37,613 nucleotides of DNA. Origin: a virus. Every line of letters begins with the position of its first letter. The first letter of the stretch is position 1. Positions 14,167-21,866 of the stretch are shown in pieces. The stretch spans positions 1-37,613 of the IMG/VR virus record IMGVR_UViG_3300047332_000042; one strand, given 5' to 3'. The notes beneath the pieces are model-generated. The model was not told the DNA's origin. It saw only the letters and a list, made by a program, of their open reading frames with translations, and ran no database searches. A program made the translations under genes and the position numbers.

Positions 14167-15941
14167 TGCGGGCCTCCAGGGATGTAGGCCACGTCAGTTG
14201 CCTGCCACGTCACCGTGGCCCCGGTCGTGGCGAACGCCATCGATGGGCTCCCACAAAAGCCGATGCCCGGTGCGTTGATCCAGTTCTTGTATGTCGCAAA
14301 TGCAGACGACCATGGGCTAAACCATGGCGAGCCCCAAGGCGTTCCTGTGGCGACGACGAAGCTGAAGACATTCGACGGCGCGAGCGTATTGAAGTCGGTG
14401 TTGATCTGAAACGACGGCGTGATCGGCGCGTTGCTTTGCAGCAGCGGGCGCGCCATCGTGAATTCCTTGTTGGTATGGCTGCCGAAGTAATTGGGGGCCT
14501 GAACGGCCGCGCAGTTGATCGGCGCTCCGGCGTCGCTGGCTCCGATATCGCACTGATAGACGGCCGCGATGCCCCCGTTGCTGCCGCCGTAGTAGAGGAG
14601 GTCGCCGACCGTCTCGAAGCACGTCGCAGTGCTCCATCCAGTGAAGCGGCACCACGACCGGTTCAGCGTGTTCATCACATACTGATAGGCGTTCGACGCC
14701 GCCGGCACGTTGAGGACGACCTTGTTGCCGAACGGGTAGAGGATTGGCTGCCAGCCCTGCAGGCCGCCGAAGCTCACCACATCGTTGTTGATGAGGTTCC
14801 TGATCTTGTCGGAGACGGCGATCGCCTTTTGCGAGCGGTCGGTGAGCATGGCCTCTGACAGCGGAATCAGCCCGTCGGCGCACATGATCGCCACGTCGGA
14901 GCCGATCTTCATGTCGCAGCGGTAGCCGACGGGGCGGCCGATGCGGAATGTTCCGACCTCGTACCATGTGGCGGCCAAGCTCGGGTCGTTCCCCTGAAAG
15001 ACGACGACCTCGCCCTCGCTCGTGACGAAAGCAATCATCTGCGTCATGCCCGAAGTCGTCTCGATCGTCCAAGGGACTGCTGCGACCAGGTAGCCGCCCA
15101 GCCGCGTCAACGTGCTCATGTCCAGGTAGGTGGCCGCACCGCCAATCGAGAGCGCGGGCAGGTACCACGCCAGCATCGAGTTCTTCTGGATGAAGAAGAG
15201 CCGGTTCGAGTAGACGCAGAGGTTGACCCATGCGCTGGTGGCGACGCCAGTCACCGAGGGCGAATAGGTGTAGGTGCCAAGAACCGTCATCACGCCGCCG
15301 GGAGCCGAGCCGGCGACGTAGGTGAATGTCGTGGCACCCGTGACCGTGATGACGGCATTGCTGACGTTGTAGGCGGCCGGCGTCGCCCCGACCACGGTGA
15401 CGGTGCACCCGGTGGCCACGCCGTGAGCGGTTGCGGTCGTGATCGTGCAAGTCGTGCTCGCCGCACTTGCGCTCGAGATCGCGGCACCCGTTCCGTTGCC
15501 GACCGTCTGCCAGCCACTTCCGTTGTAGAGCAGCATCGAGTCGGTGCCGTTGACGCAGACCAGGTACTGGCCGCCGCCGGCGCCGAAGTTGCGCGTCTGC
15601 CAGTAGTCGAGCGTGGCGCCGGTGAAGACCTGCGGCTGCGAGCCCGCGCTTGAGCAGTCGTACCAGGAGCCGTTGTTTGCCGCGGCGAAGAGCTTTCGCG
15701 ATCCGCTCGACGGCGAGAATTGGGCGAGTGTCAAGACGTTGCCGGATACACCCGCAATTGTGTTGGCCAGCAGCTCGCCATTTCGCGTGACGACAGCACT
15801 CGGCGTCGGGTACATGTTGTCGAGCACGACCGCATCCGTCTCAGGCATCGCCGCGATCGCGTCGCGCGCGTTGAGGCCGCCGATCGGAGCGGGAATGCTC
15901 TCGATCTGCGCGATCTGCCTCCTGCTCGGCTTGGCGATCAT
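14163..15941 (-). CDS. tail hub/nozzle-like protein, 592 aa
   Basis: The N-terminal signature PAPIGGLNARDAIAAMPETD, then VVLDNMYPTPSAVVTRNG, is typical of a large phage family that forms a beta-rich tail hub or nozzle (P22 gp10-like role inferred). An inserted module at about 160-215 (CTITTATAHGVATGCTVTVV, AAYNVSNAVITVTG) resembles a module in the 307-residue head protein. The downstream half shows repeated beta motifs (WVNLCVYSNRLFFIQ, GDLLYYGGSNGGIAAVYQ) suggesting a propeller. It directly follows the adaptor gene. Confidence 0.65.
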   Translation of the reverse strand: MIAKPSRRQIAQIESIPAPIGGLNARDAIAAMPETDAVVLDNMYPTPSAVVTRNGELLANTIAGVSGNVLTLAQFSPSSGSRKLFAAANNGSWYDCSSAGSQPQVFTGATLDYWQTRNFGAGGGQYLVCVNGTDSMLLYNGSGWQTVGNGTGAAISSASAASTTCTITTATAHGVATGCTVTVVGATPAAYNVSNAVITVTGATTFTYVAGSAPGGVMTVLGTYTYSPSVTGVATSAWVNLCVYSNRLFFIQKNSMLAWYLPALSIGGAATYLDMSTLTRLGGYLVAAVPWTIETTSGMTQMIAFVTSEGEVVVFQGNDPSLAATWYEVGTFRIGRPVGYRCDMKIGSDVAIMCADGLIPLSEAMLTDRSQKAIAVSDKIRNLINNDVVSFGGLQGWQPILYPFGNKVVLNVPAASNAYQYVMNTLNRSWCRFTGWSTATCFETVGDLLYYGGSNGGIAAVYQCDIGASDAGAPINCAAVQAPNYFGSHTNKEFTMARPLLQSNAPITPSFQINTDFNTLAPSNVFSFVVATGTPWGSPWFSPWSSAFATYKNWINAPGIGFCGSPSMAFATTGATVTWQATDVAYIPGGPQ

Positions 15942-16897
15942 CAGAACGTGCCCGACCCGTAGCCGGTGTCGGGGATCTGGTTGCTCGTCAGCAGCGCCAC
16001 GTCGGGCGTCTGGACGTCGGTGCGCAGAATGCGCGCTCCGGTGTCGTGGCCGATCTCGCGCTGGATGGCGCGGTCCCACGTCTCGTAGAGCTGCTGGTAG
16101 TCGAGCCCCTTGGCCGCCTTGTAGCGCCACATGATGCCGAGCGTCATGAGGTCGTCTTCGAGCACGTACGTGTCGCCGTCGGTGGTGAAGGAGCTTGCGG
16201 CGACCGTGCCGCCGGTCATCGCCCAGTTGAGCGAGTAGTACTCGAACACCAGCAGATTGCTGTCGTACGGGATCGGATCGACGTAAAAGAGGCTGCCCAT
16301 GAGGCGCCACCTGCGCCGCGGCCCGGTGGGCGAGAGCCCCGACTTGAGCACCTGCCACTCCTGCGGCGTGAGCGGCCCGAAGAGCTGCCAGCGATAGCCG
16401 CGGTCCCACTGCGTGCCGGGGATCGAGAAGTTGTAGTCGCTTGGCAGCGAGTAAGACTCCTGCCCGAAGGCAATCGACGTGTTCGTGCTCGTAAGCGAGG
16501 CCACGTTGCCGACGGTGACCTGGTTGCCGACGACTGCGGTGACGTACGTCGGGTATGGAAATCCCGTCGCGTTCGAGCCGCCGCTCGTGCACACCGCCCA
16601 GCCGATCTGGGGAGCTTGAGTCGGCGGGGTGCCGATCGTGATGACGTTGCTGCCTGTCGTGAACGAGCAGTTCGGGATGATCCCGGTGCTCTGCACGTTG
16701 AAGGTGTACTCCTTGCGAAGCTCCTGCCAGCCCCAGGCCGAGGTCGAGCGCTTCGAGGTCTCCTTGCCTTCGCGGTTGGCGAGGGCAAGGAGCTGCGTCG
16801 CGGTCAGGTCGGCCGCGTTGGTCGTGCTGACGACAGTGTCCAGCCCCAGTTCGCTGCAGGCGTCGTTGACCATCGTCAGGATGGTCTTCTTCGCCAC
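15941..16897 (-). CDS. head-tail adaptor/tail tubular-type protein, 318 aa
   Basis: It starts with GTG after a GAGG site. The N-terminal helical part (TMVNDACSELGLDTV, ATQLLALANREGKETSKR) and later LPSDYNFSIPGTQWDRGYRW and LTPQEWQVLKSGLSPTGPRR are the usual features of P22 gp4/T7 gp11-type connector proteins that join portal and tail. The 70-135 region is a beta insertion. Its place next to the hub gene supports this. Confidence 0.7.
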   Translation of the reverse strand: MAKKTILTMVNDACSELGLDTVVSTTNAADLTATQLLALANREGKETSKRSTSAWGWQELRKEYTFNVQSTGIIPNCSFTTGSNVITIGTPPTQAPQIGWAVCTSGGSNATGFPYPTYVTAVVGNQVTVGNVASLTSTNTSIAFGQESYSLPSDYNFSIPGTQWDRGYRWQLFGPLTPQEWQVLKSGLSPTGPRRRWRLMGSLFYVDPIPYDSNLLVFEYYSLNWAMTGGTVAASSFTTDGDTYVLEDDLMTLGIMWRYKAAKGLDYQQLYETWDRAIQREIGHDTGARILRTDVQTPDVALLTSNQIPDTGYGSGTF

Positions 16898-16900
16898 GGC

Positions 16901-17275
16901 TTACCTCGTGTAGAACTGCAGAACGCCGCCGACGAGGCCGGCGCAGACGATGACCACGCCGGTCACCGTCGCCAGGCTGAAGCCCACGTTCGCGCCGAGC
17001 GCATTGATCTGCGCGCCGGAGGGCGGATAGATGAGACAGGCGTTTGCACCGCTGTTGTAGACGAAGCAGGAGTCGCTGGCGGCGAACTGCGGGCCGCCCA
17101 GGATGACGCCGGAGCTCGCCGGGGTCGTGGCGATCTGCACGGTGTCGCCGTAGATGGGCGTGGCCGTACCTTGCGTGGTGCCGGCAGCGACGACGCCGGT
17201 CTGCGTGTCGCCGGAGATCTGGTTCGCAGCGGCTGCGGCCAGGCCCACCCCGATGAGTTTCGATGCTCGGTTCAT
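16901..17275 (-). CDS. small virion-type beta protein, 124 aa
   Basis: The middle of the protein (AAGTTQGTATPIYGDTVQIA, and later FVYNSGANACLIYPPSGAQI) matches a widespread phage protein type with a GTTQATA start and an N-G-ANA-x-x-x-YPP motif, found in head gene clusters. The C-terminus is hydrophobic (LATVTGVVIVCAGLVGGVLQF) and could be a beta strand or membrane-like segment. The start at 17275 overlaps the upstream stop. Confidence 0.55.
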   Translation of the reverse strand: MNRASKLIGVGLAAAAANQISGDTQTGVVAAGTTQGTATPIYGDTVQIATTPASSGVILGGPQFAASDSCFVYNSGANACLIYPPSGAQINALGANVGFSLATVTGVVIVCAGLVGGVLQFYTR

Positions 17276-17895
17276 GCGGTTTCCTCTTGCGCCTTCGGGC
17301 GCTTGGTACGTTGGGCGGCCAGCTCGGCGAACTGCTGCTTGAGCGCCTCGATGTCCGTCTTGAGCGCGTCGTTCTGCGCCTTCAGGCGAGTCACCTCTGC
17401 GCCGCCGGTGGCGTTCTTCAGCCACGTGATGGCCTTCTCGCGCAGATCGCGGGCGCCGAGCCAGGTGAGCGCGTTGTCCGGCAACGCCGCGAGCTGCTCG
17501 ACGGTGTGCACGTTCATCGCCTTCAGGTTCATGGCAACCGCCTTGGTGAGCGGCGGCCACTCCAAGATCGGTGTTCCCTCGTGGACTTCGGCGGCCTGGT
17601 TCTTGAACGCCTGCCACTGCTTGGGCCAGCGCTCGGAGTCGAGCGGCGCGTCGTACGGCATGTCGCCGGTGCGCTCGAACTTCGCGGGCCGCTTGACCTC
17701 CGTCGAGCGGTTGCCGGGGAAGACGATGCGCACGTAGGGCACGTCGCGAAAGATCGCGCGGCCGGCTTGCTGCGACTCGAATGGGTGCTCGACGCTCTCC
17801 ATGTAGAAGGTGACGTAGAGACCGGTGTCGTCGCCGTGCGACACGGTGAGATTGGAGCCTCGGCCGTGGATCGTCGGCAGGACAAGTTCGCTCAT
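17272..17895 (-). CDS. hypothetical structural-operon protein with HhH-like and coiled-coil parts, 207 aa
   Basis: Residues 1-100 are beta-rich, including VRIVFPGNRSTEVKRPAKFE. Residues about 120-160 (VHTVEQLAALPDNALTWLGARD) look like a helix-hairpin-helix-type repeat. The last 45 residues form a charged coiled coil (RLKAQNDALKTDIEALKQQF). Similar proteins lie between head and tail genes in other podoviruses. I cannot assign a role; an assembly or DNA-contacting protein is possible. Confidence 0.55.
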   Translation of the reverse strand: MSELVLPTIHGRGSNLTVSHGDDTGLYVTFYMESVEHPFESQQAGRAIFRDVPYVRIVFPGNRSTEVKRPAKFERTGDMPYDAPLDSERWPKQWQAFKNQAAEVHEGTPILEWPPLTKAVAMNLKAMNVHTVEQLAALPDNALTWLGARDLREKAITWLKNATGGAEVTRLKAQNDALKTDIEALKQQFAELAAQRTKRPKAQEETA

Positions 17896-17919
17896 TGCAG
17901 TCCTTGAAGTGGAAGGGGA

Positions 17920-18072
17920 TCAGGGAGCCGGCGCAGGAGCCGGCGGCGCGGGAGCCGGCGGCGCGGGCGGCACGTACGCCGCTTGCACTTCGGCGACGTA
18001 GTCGCTCGGGCTCGGGTGCCGGTTGGCGACGGCGATGGCCAGGGCGACCGCTGCTACTTCGTCTGATGTCAT
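17920..18072 (-). CDS. small Pro/Ala-tailed protein, 50 aa
   Basis: A short helical N-terminus (MTSDEVAAVALAIAVANRH) is followed by a linker and a C-terminal proline/alanine repeat (PPAPPAPAPPAPAPAP). A strong AAGGAG site lies in the tail of the terminator upstream of the start, so the gene may be translated mainly from read-through transcripts. The function is unknown. Confidence 0.5.
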   Translation of the reverse strand: MTSDEVAAVALAIAVANRHPSPSDYVAEVQAAYVPPAPPAPAPPAPAPAP

Positions 18073-18085
18073 GAAACGCTCCTTG

Positions 18086-18116
18086 GAAAAAATGCCCGGC
18101 TGCGTCAACAGCCGAG
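18086..18116 (-). terminator. rho-independent terminator inside the late operon
   Basis: Read on the minus strand, an 8-bp stem (CTCGGCTG / CAGCCGGG, one wobble pair) closes a 6-nt loop and is followed by CATTTTTT. It sits just after the 307-residue head protein gene and before the 50-residue gene, so it should lower expression of head-tail and tail genes relative to capsid and decoration genes. Confidence 0.8.
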
Positions 18117-18144
18117 CCAAGTCACTCGACGGGAGATCGGGTGA

Positions 18145-19068
18145 TCAGGTGATGGCGCCTTGGGCCAGCGGGAACGTGCCCCAGACGACAGCGACGTTGC
18201 TCGGCAGCGTGATCAGGCCCTTGCCGCTGCCGAACTGCGCCGATACCGCGCTGGCGTACTGCGTGCCCTGGCACTGCTTGGAGGCCACCGCCGCGGGCGT
18301 TACCAGGCCGTTGCTCGACCAGAACGTCTGGTTGCCGATGGCAGGCGCGCCCGCGGTGTAGGCGCACATGGCGCCTCCCACCTGGAACCAGCCGTATTGG
18401 CCGCCGAACGGGTTGGCCGGCGTGCTCGACGTGGTGTACGCCAGCGGGTTGCCGAGCGCCACGCCGAGCGACAGGCCGCTGTTGGCGGCGCCGGTCCACA
18501 GCGTCGCCTTCAGGATCAGGTTGCCGAACGTGTCGGTGCCGTGCGTGAACTGCACCACCTGGCCCGCGCCGATGCCCGGGACGTACGTTCCGACGGTTGT
18601 CGCCGACGCGATCGGGATATTGCCGTTGGCCGCGAGGTTGTTGACGATGTTCGGGTTGGAAAAGCTCCAGCGCTGGTCCCACACGAAGTTCATGTTGATG
18701 GTGAACGTCGTGCCCGACGGCACCGTGGCGATCTGCCAGATGCCGTTGTAGGCGCTCGGCACCACGCCGGCCAGTTGCACCGGCGAGCCGATCAGAAGAC
18801 CGTGAGCGCTGCCCGTGGTGACGGTGGCGATGCCGGCCGACACGGTGATGCTCGAGATCGTCTGCGCGGTGATCGGCGCGACTTGGGCGTAGGTGAAAAA
18901 GCCCCCGCCGAAGACCGCGTCGACCGCGTCGACGAAGACGGAAGGGTAGGCGTAGCGGCCCATCTTGCCGGCGTTGGAGCCGACGAGAGAGTAGGGGCCG
19001 CCGCCGATGTTGTCGGAGATGTACAGGTCTGGGGCGCCGACCACGCCGTCTTGGATTGCGAAGCTCAT
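18145..19068 (-). CDS. head decoration-like or second head protein, 307 aa
   Basis: It lies directly downstream of the major capsid gene and just before a terminator, the place of an abundant head protein. The N-terminus (FAIQDGVVGAPDLYISDNIG) is followed at about 90-130 by a beta module (IATVTTGSAHGLLIGSPVQL, then PSAYNGIWQIATVPSGTTFT) shared in outline with the hub protein. The remainder is glycine-rich beta sequence. The role is inferred from position. Confidence 0.55.
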   Translation of the reverse strand: MSFAIQDGVVGAPDLYISDNIGGGPYSLVGSNAGKMGRYAYPSVFVDAVDAVFGGGFFTYAQVAPITAQTISSITVSAGIATVTTGSAHGLLIGSPVQLAGVVPSAYNGIWQIATVPSGTTFTINMNFVWDQRWSFSNPNIVNNLAANGNIPIASATTVGTYVPGIGAGQVVQFTHGTDTFGNLILKATLWTGAANSGLSLGVALGNPLAYTTSSTPANPFGGQYGWFQVGGAMCAYTAGAPAIGNQTFWSSNGLVTPAAVASKQCQGTQYASAVSAQFGSGKGLITLPSNVAVVWGTFPLAQGAIT

Positions 19069-19098
19069 TCGAGTTTCTCCTTGGATGGGGTAGGTGGC

Positions 19099-20082
19099 TT
19101 ACGCGGTCAGCGTGCCTTGCAGGAACGCGTTCGACAGCGTGAGCTGGCCGGCGAAGCCGATCAGCTTGACCATCGCGTCCTGGTTGACGGCGAAGCGGTC
19201 CTCGCCGATGGGCACGAAGTTGCGCTTGCTCGACGGCCGGAAGAAGATGTAGTCCGTGTTCAGGAAGAACATCTGCGAGGCTGGAGCCCCGCCCCCGTAG
19301 CCGCCGTCGAGCACCACGTCGGCCGACATGTACTTCAGGCCGTCGAAGCCCGCCATCGCCTTGTCGTCGCTGGCGACGCGCTGGATGGCCTGCATGCTCT
19401 CCAGGTACATGCGGTAGTAGTTGTTGTCGGCCACGATCAGGTCCACCCGATCGGCACCGCGCACCTGCTGAACCCACAGGCGGTTCATATAGCTCTGGAT
19501 GTTCGCGGAGGTGACCGCAGCGCCGCCGTTGGTGACGCCGGAGAAGACCTGGTTGCGCCAGAAGGGCCACGCAGAGCGGTCGATGCCGCCCACCGTGCCG
19601 CTCGTGGGCGAAGACGACACCAGCAGTTGCAGGCCGCCGATCTGCCGGCCGCCGTCGGCCGTGCCGTCGCTGTAGCAGTCGAGGGCGATGTTGTTGACCA
19701 GCGTCTTTTCGGCGTTGCTGATCCGGCTCTGCAGCAGGTCGATGATCCGCTCTTCGCCGTCGTTCTGGATTTCTTCGAGGCCGGAGATGCTGATCGCAAC
19801 CGCGGCCTGCGCCCAGTTGTACTCGCCCGCGGTGAAGACATCGCTCGGCGTGATGTTCAGCATCTCGTAGCCGCTGTAGCGCTTGAACGTGCCGTTCTCG
19901 GCGTATTCGAGCTCTTGCACGATGGTGCGACCACCGCCCACCGGCTTGACCTTGCCCTTGGCCTTCAGGCGGCGCAGGAGGGCGTTGTTCTTGCTGACGT
20001 TGTCTGCCAGCTTGCCGGTGCGATTGCGAAGCGTCGTCGTGACGATTTCCGTCATCGCCGAGCTTGGGTTGATCAGGGACAT
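19099..20082 (-). CDS. major capsid protein, 327 aa
   Basis: The N-terminal arm (MSLINPSSAMTEIVTTTLRN) is followed by RTGKLADNVSKNNALLRRLK, GGRTIVQELEYAENGTFKRY and YNWAQAAVAISISGLEEIQN, all typical of an HK97-fold capsid family in podoviruses whose coat gene follows portal and scaffold. The ending is beta-rich (YIFFRPSSKRNFVPIGEDRF). An AAGGA site precedes the ATG. The scaffold-like gene is directly upstream and a decoration-like gene downstream. Confidence 0.85.
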   Translation of the reverse strand: MSLINPSSAMTEIVTTTLRNRTGKLADNVSKNNALLRRLKAKGKVKPVGGGRTIVQELEYAENGTFKRYSGYEMLNITPSDVFTAGEYNWAQAAVAISISGLEEIQNDGEERIIDLLQSRISNAEKTLVNNIALDCYSDGTADGGRQIGGLQLLVSSSPTSGTVGGIDRSAWPFWRNQVFSGVTNGGAAVTSANIQSYMNRLWVQQVRGADRVDLIVADNNYYRMYLESMQAIQRVASDDKAMAGFDGLKYMSADVVLDGGYGGGAPASQMFFLNTDYIFFRPSSKRNFVPIGEDRFAVNQDAMVKLIGFAGQLTLSNAFLQGTLTA

Positions 20083-20106
20083 GTCGAGTCCTTCGAGAAG
20101 GGGTTG

Positions 20107-21252
20107 CTACTCGCCCCTCGAATTGACCTCGCGTATGGCAGCGCGGATGTCGTCTTCGACGGACGCATTGGGGTCGGGAGGGACCAAGTTCGCTCCGGCT
20201 GAGCCAGAGGGCGAACCCGTCAAAGTCGAGCCAGCGGCTCTTGCCTGCCTGGCACGCTGCCGCTGACTCTCCTGGCGCTCCTGGTCCTGCTGTTGCAGGA
20301 GAAGTGGCCGGATGTCGGGGCGCGCCCAACAAGCCTTCTCGTAGGCGTCGGCGATGTCTGTCGCCAGCCCTTGACCGAGCAACGCGGCCATCTCGGACCG
20401 GACGTTCTCGAAGTACACGTTCTTCGGGTCTGCGGCGAACTGAGCCAGCGTCTGCTGCACCTCGTGGTTCGTCGCTTGCTCGACCTGCGCCGCCTGCCGC
20501 GAGTCTCTCTGCTTGAGCTCGTCGATCTCCCTGCGGAGGGCGGCGATCTCGGGAGAGACCTGCTGGCCGGGCTGCTGCTGGCCGGTCAACTTGGCGAATA
20601 TCCTATTCGGATCGATGCCGTACGTCTGCATCATTCCGATCAAAAGACCCTCTTTTTGCTCCGAAGTCCCCGCCCGGAGTGCGTATGCGGTGTTCAGGAG
20701 CGCATTCACCGCCTTGACCGGGTCGCTGCCTTCGGCCTTGATCATCGGCAGGTAGGGACGGACGACTTGGTCCATCGTCTTGCCGAACTGGCGGTGCTCG
20801 TCCTGCTGGCTCATGCCGCGCTGCACGTCGGCCTCGCGCTTGGCGATCTCGGCCTTCAGGGTCGGACTGAGCTTGGCGAACTCGGCCTTGGCGGCGGGCG
20901 ACCACGTCGCGGGCGGCTGGTGCGCGGGAGCCAATGTCTGCTGGCCGGGCTTGTGCTGCGGCAGCCTGAGGGTCTGGCGCTCCGTGGCCTGCCCCGCGGT
21001 CTGCTCAGTGGTGCGCTCTGCGGGCTCGGTACGCTCCGTGCGCTCGGCCGGCTCCTGCTCCGCGCGCTGCGTGACCTCGCGCGCCGGCCGCTCGGCAGGC
21101 TCGGTGCGCTCGGCGACAAAGCGGCCGCCCTCGTCTCTCTGGCGCTCGCGCGCGTCGGCAAACGCCTGCTGCAGTGCTCCGCGCAGATCGTCGCCGGAGT
21201 CCTCGACCAGGTCAGTGCTCTCGTGCTCGATGACTGCGGTGTCGGTTGCCAT
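20107..21252 (-). CDS. scaffold-type protein, 381 aa
   Basis: The protein is charged and mostly helical. Residues about 40-85 hold repeated acidic/basic blocks (TEPAERPAREVTQRAEQ, then PAERTERTEPAERTTEQ). A conserved core at about 113-215 contains AKAEFAKLSPTLKAEIAKRE and PYLPMIKAEGSDPVKAVNAL, usual in scaffold-like proteins between portal and capsid genes. The acidic C-terminus ends in SVEDDIRAAIREVNSRGE. It probably shapes the procapsid and then leaves. No protease motif is seen. Confidence 0.7.
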   Translation of the reverse strand: MATDTAVIEHESTDLVEDSGDDLRGALQQAFADARERQRDEGGRFVAERTEPAERPAREVTQRAEQEPAERTERTEPAERTTEQTAGQATERQTLRLPQHKPGQQTLAPAHQPPATWSPAAKAEFAKLSPTLKAEIAKREADVQRGMSQQDEHRQFGKTMDQVVRPYLPMIKAEGSDPVKAVNALLNTAYALRAGTSEQKEGLLIGMMQTYGIDPNRIFAKLTGQQQPGQQVSPEIAALRREIDELKQRDSRQAAQVEQATNHEVQQTLAQFAADPKNVYFENVRSEMAALLGQGLATDIADAYEKACWARPDIRPLLLQQQDQERQESQRQRARQARAAGSTLTGSPSGSAGANLVPPDPNASVEDDIRAAIREVNSRGE

Positions 21253-21255
21253 GGA

Positions 21256-21501
21256 TCAGGCTCCTGTCGGTGGGCGGAAGGTGTTTTCGGGGAAGCGGTC
21301 GAAGTCGAGTTCGCCGGTCCACTCGATCGGCTGCTTCGGGATGGCGAAGCGGAAGACGCGGCGGAACTCGGCGCAGTCGGGGCGTGGGCAGCAGCCGGTT
21401 GTCGTCTCGGGCAGCGGGCCGAGCGGCACCGGCGTGATGTGGACGCGACTGCCGCAGGACGCACACGCGTACTGCCCGCTGGCGTTGAAGAGGTGGCTCA
21501 C
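21256..21501 (-). CDS. zinc-ribbon-like small protein, 81 aa
   Basis: It has a GTG start overlapping the upstream stop (GTGA). A CASC pair near residue 13 and a CCPRPDC cluster near 37-43 can form a four-cysteine zinc site. The second half (RVFRFAIPKQPIEWTGELDF) is beta-like. It lies between a second zinc-ribbon gene and the scaffold. The function is unknown. Confidence 0.6.
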   Translation of the reverse strand: MSHLFNASGQYACASCGSRVHITPVPLGPLPETTTGCCPRPDCAEFRRVFRFAIPKQPIEWTGELDFDRFPENTFRPPTGA

Positions 21502-21866
21502 CGCGTGTACTTCGGCAGCACTTCGCGCACGGCCTCGGTGAGCTCGCGGCGCACGTCGAAGTCGCCAGTCGGCGGCCGGATCGAGGGCGGCGGCTTCAGC
21601 GGCTCGTTGCCGACCTCGATATAGCCGTTGCGCTTGAGGTAGGCGCGGTGCTGGGCGCGGCCCTGGATCACGGGAGCTTTGCCGGTGGCGACATCCACGC
21701 CCATCGCCTGGTACGGCGAGATGTCGGCGGCCACCATCGGCAGGCAGATGCGCCGCCGCATCGCGGTGTCGCAGCAGACAGGCAAGTCGTCGTCCATCTT
21801 GGCGACGGAGCGATAGATGTCCTGCTGGGCGCCACAGCAGTCGCAAAGCAGGGCGTACAGGGGCAT
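21498..21866 (-). CDS. FmdB-like zinc-ribbon protein, 122 aa
   Basis: The start MPLYALLCDCCGAQQDIYRS with a later PVCCDTAMRR is the FmdB-type zinc ribbon (CxxC ... CC), common in phages next to portal and capsid genes. The remaining 80 residues contain YQAMGVDVATGKAPVIQGRA and HRAYLKRNGYIEVGNEPLK, which also recur in this phage protein type. The ATG overlaps the portal stop. Confidence 0.7.
   Translation of the reverse strand: MPLYALLCDCCGAQQDIYRSVAKMDDDLPVCCDTAMRRRICLPMVAADISPYQAMGVDVATGKAPVIQGRAQHRAYLKRNGYIEVGNEPLKPPPSIRPPTGDFDVRRELTEAVREVLPKYTR

Noticed and set aside
16046-20202. Very long plus-strand open frames opposite the head genes
   Set aside because: They are antisense shadows of GC-rich genes; composition is Arg/Ala-rich without motifs, while the minus strand gives clear capsid, adaptor and hub proteins.
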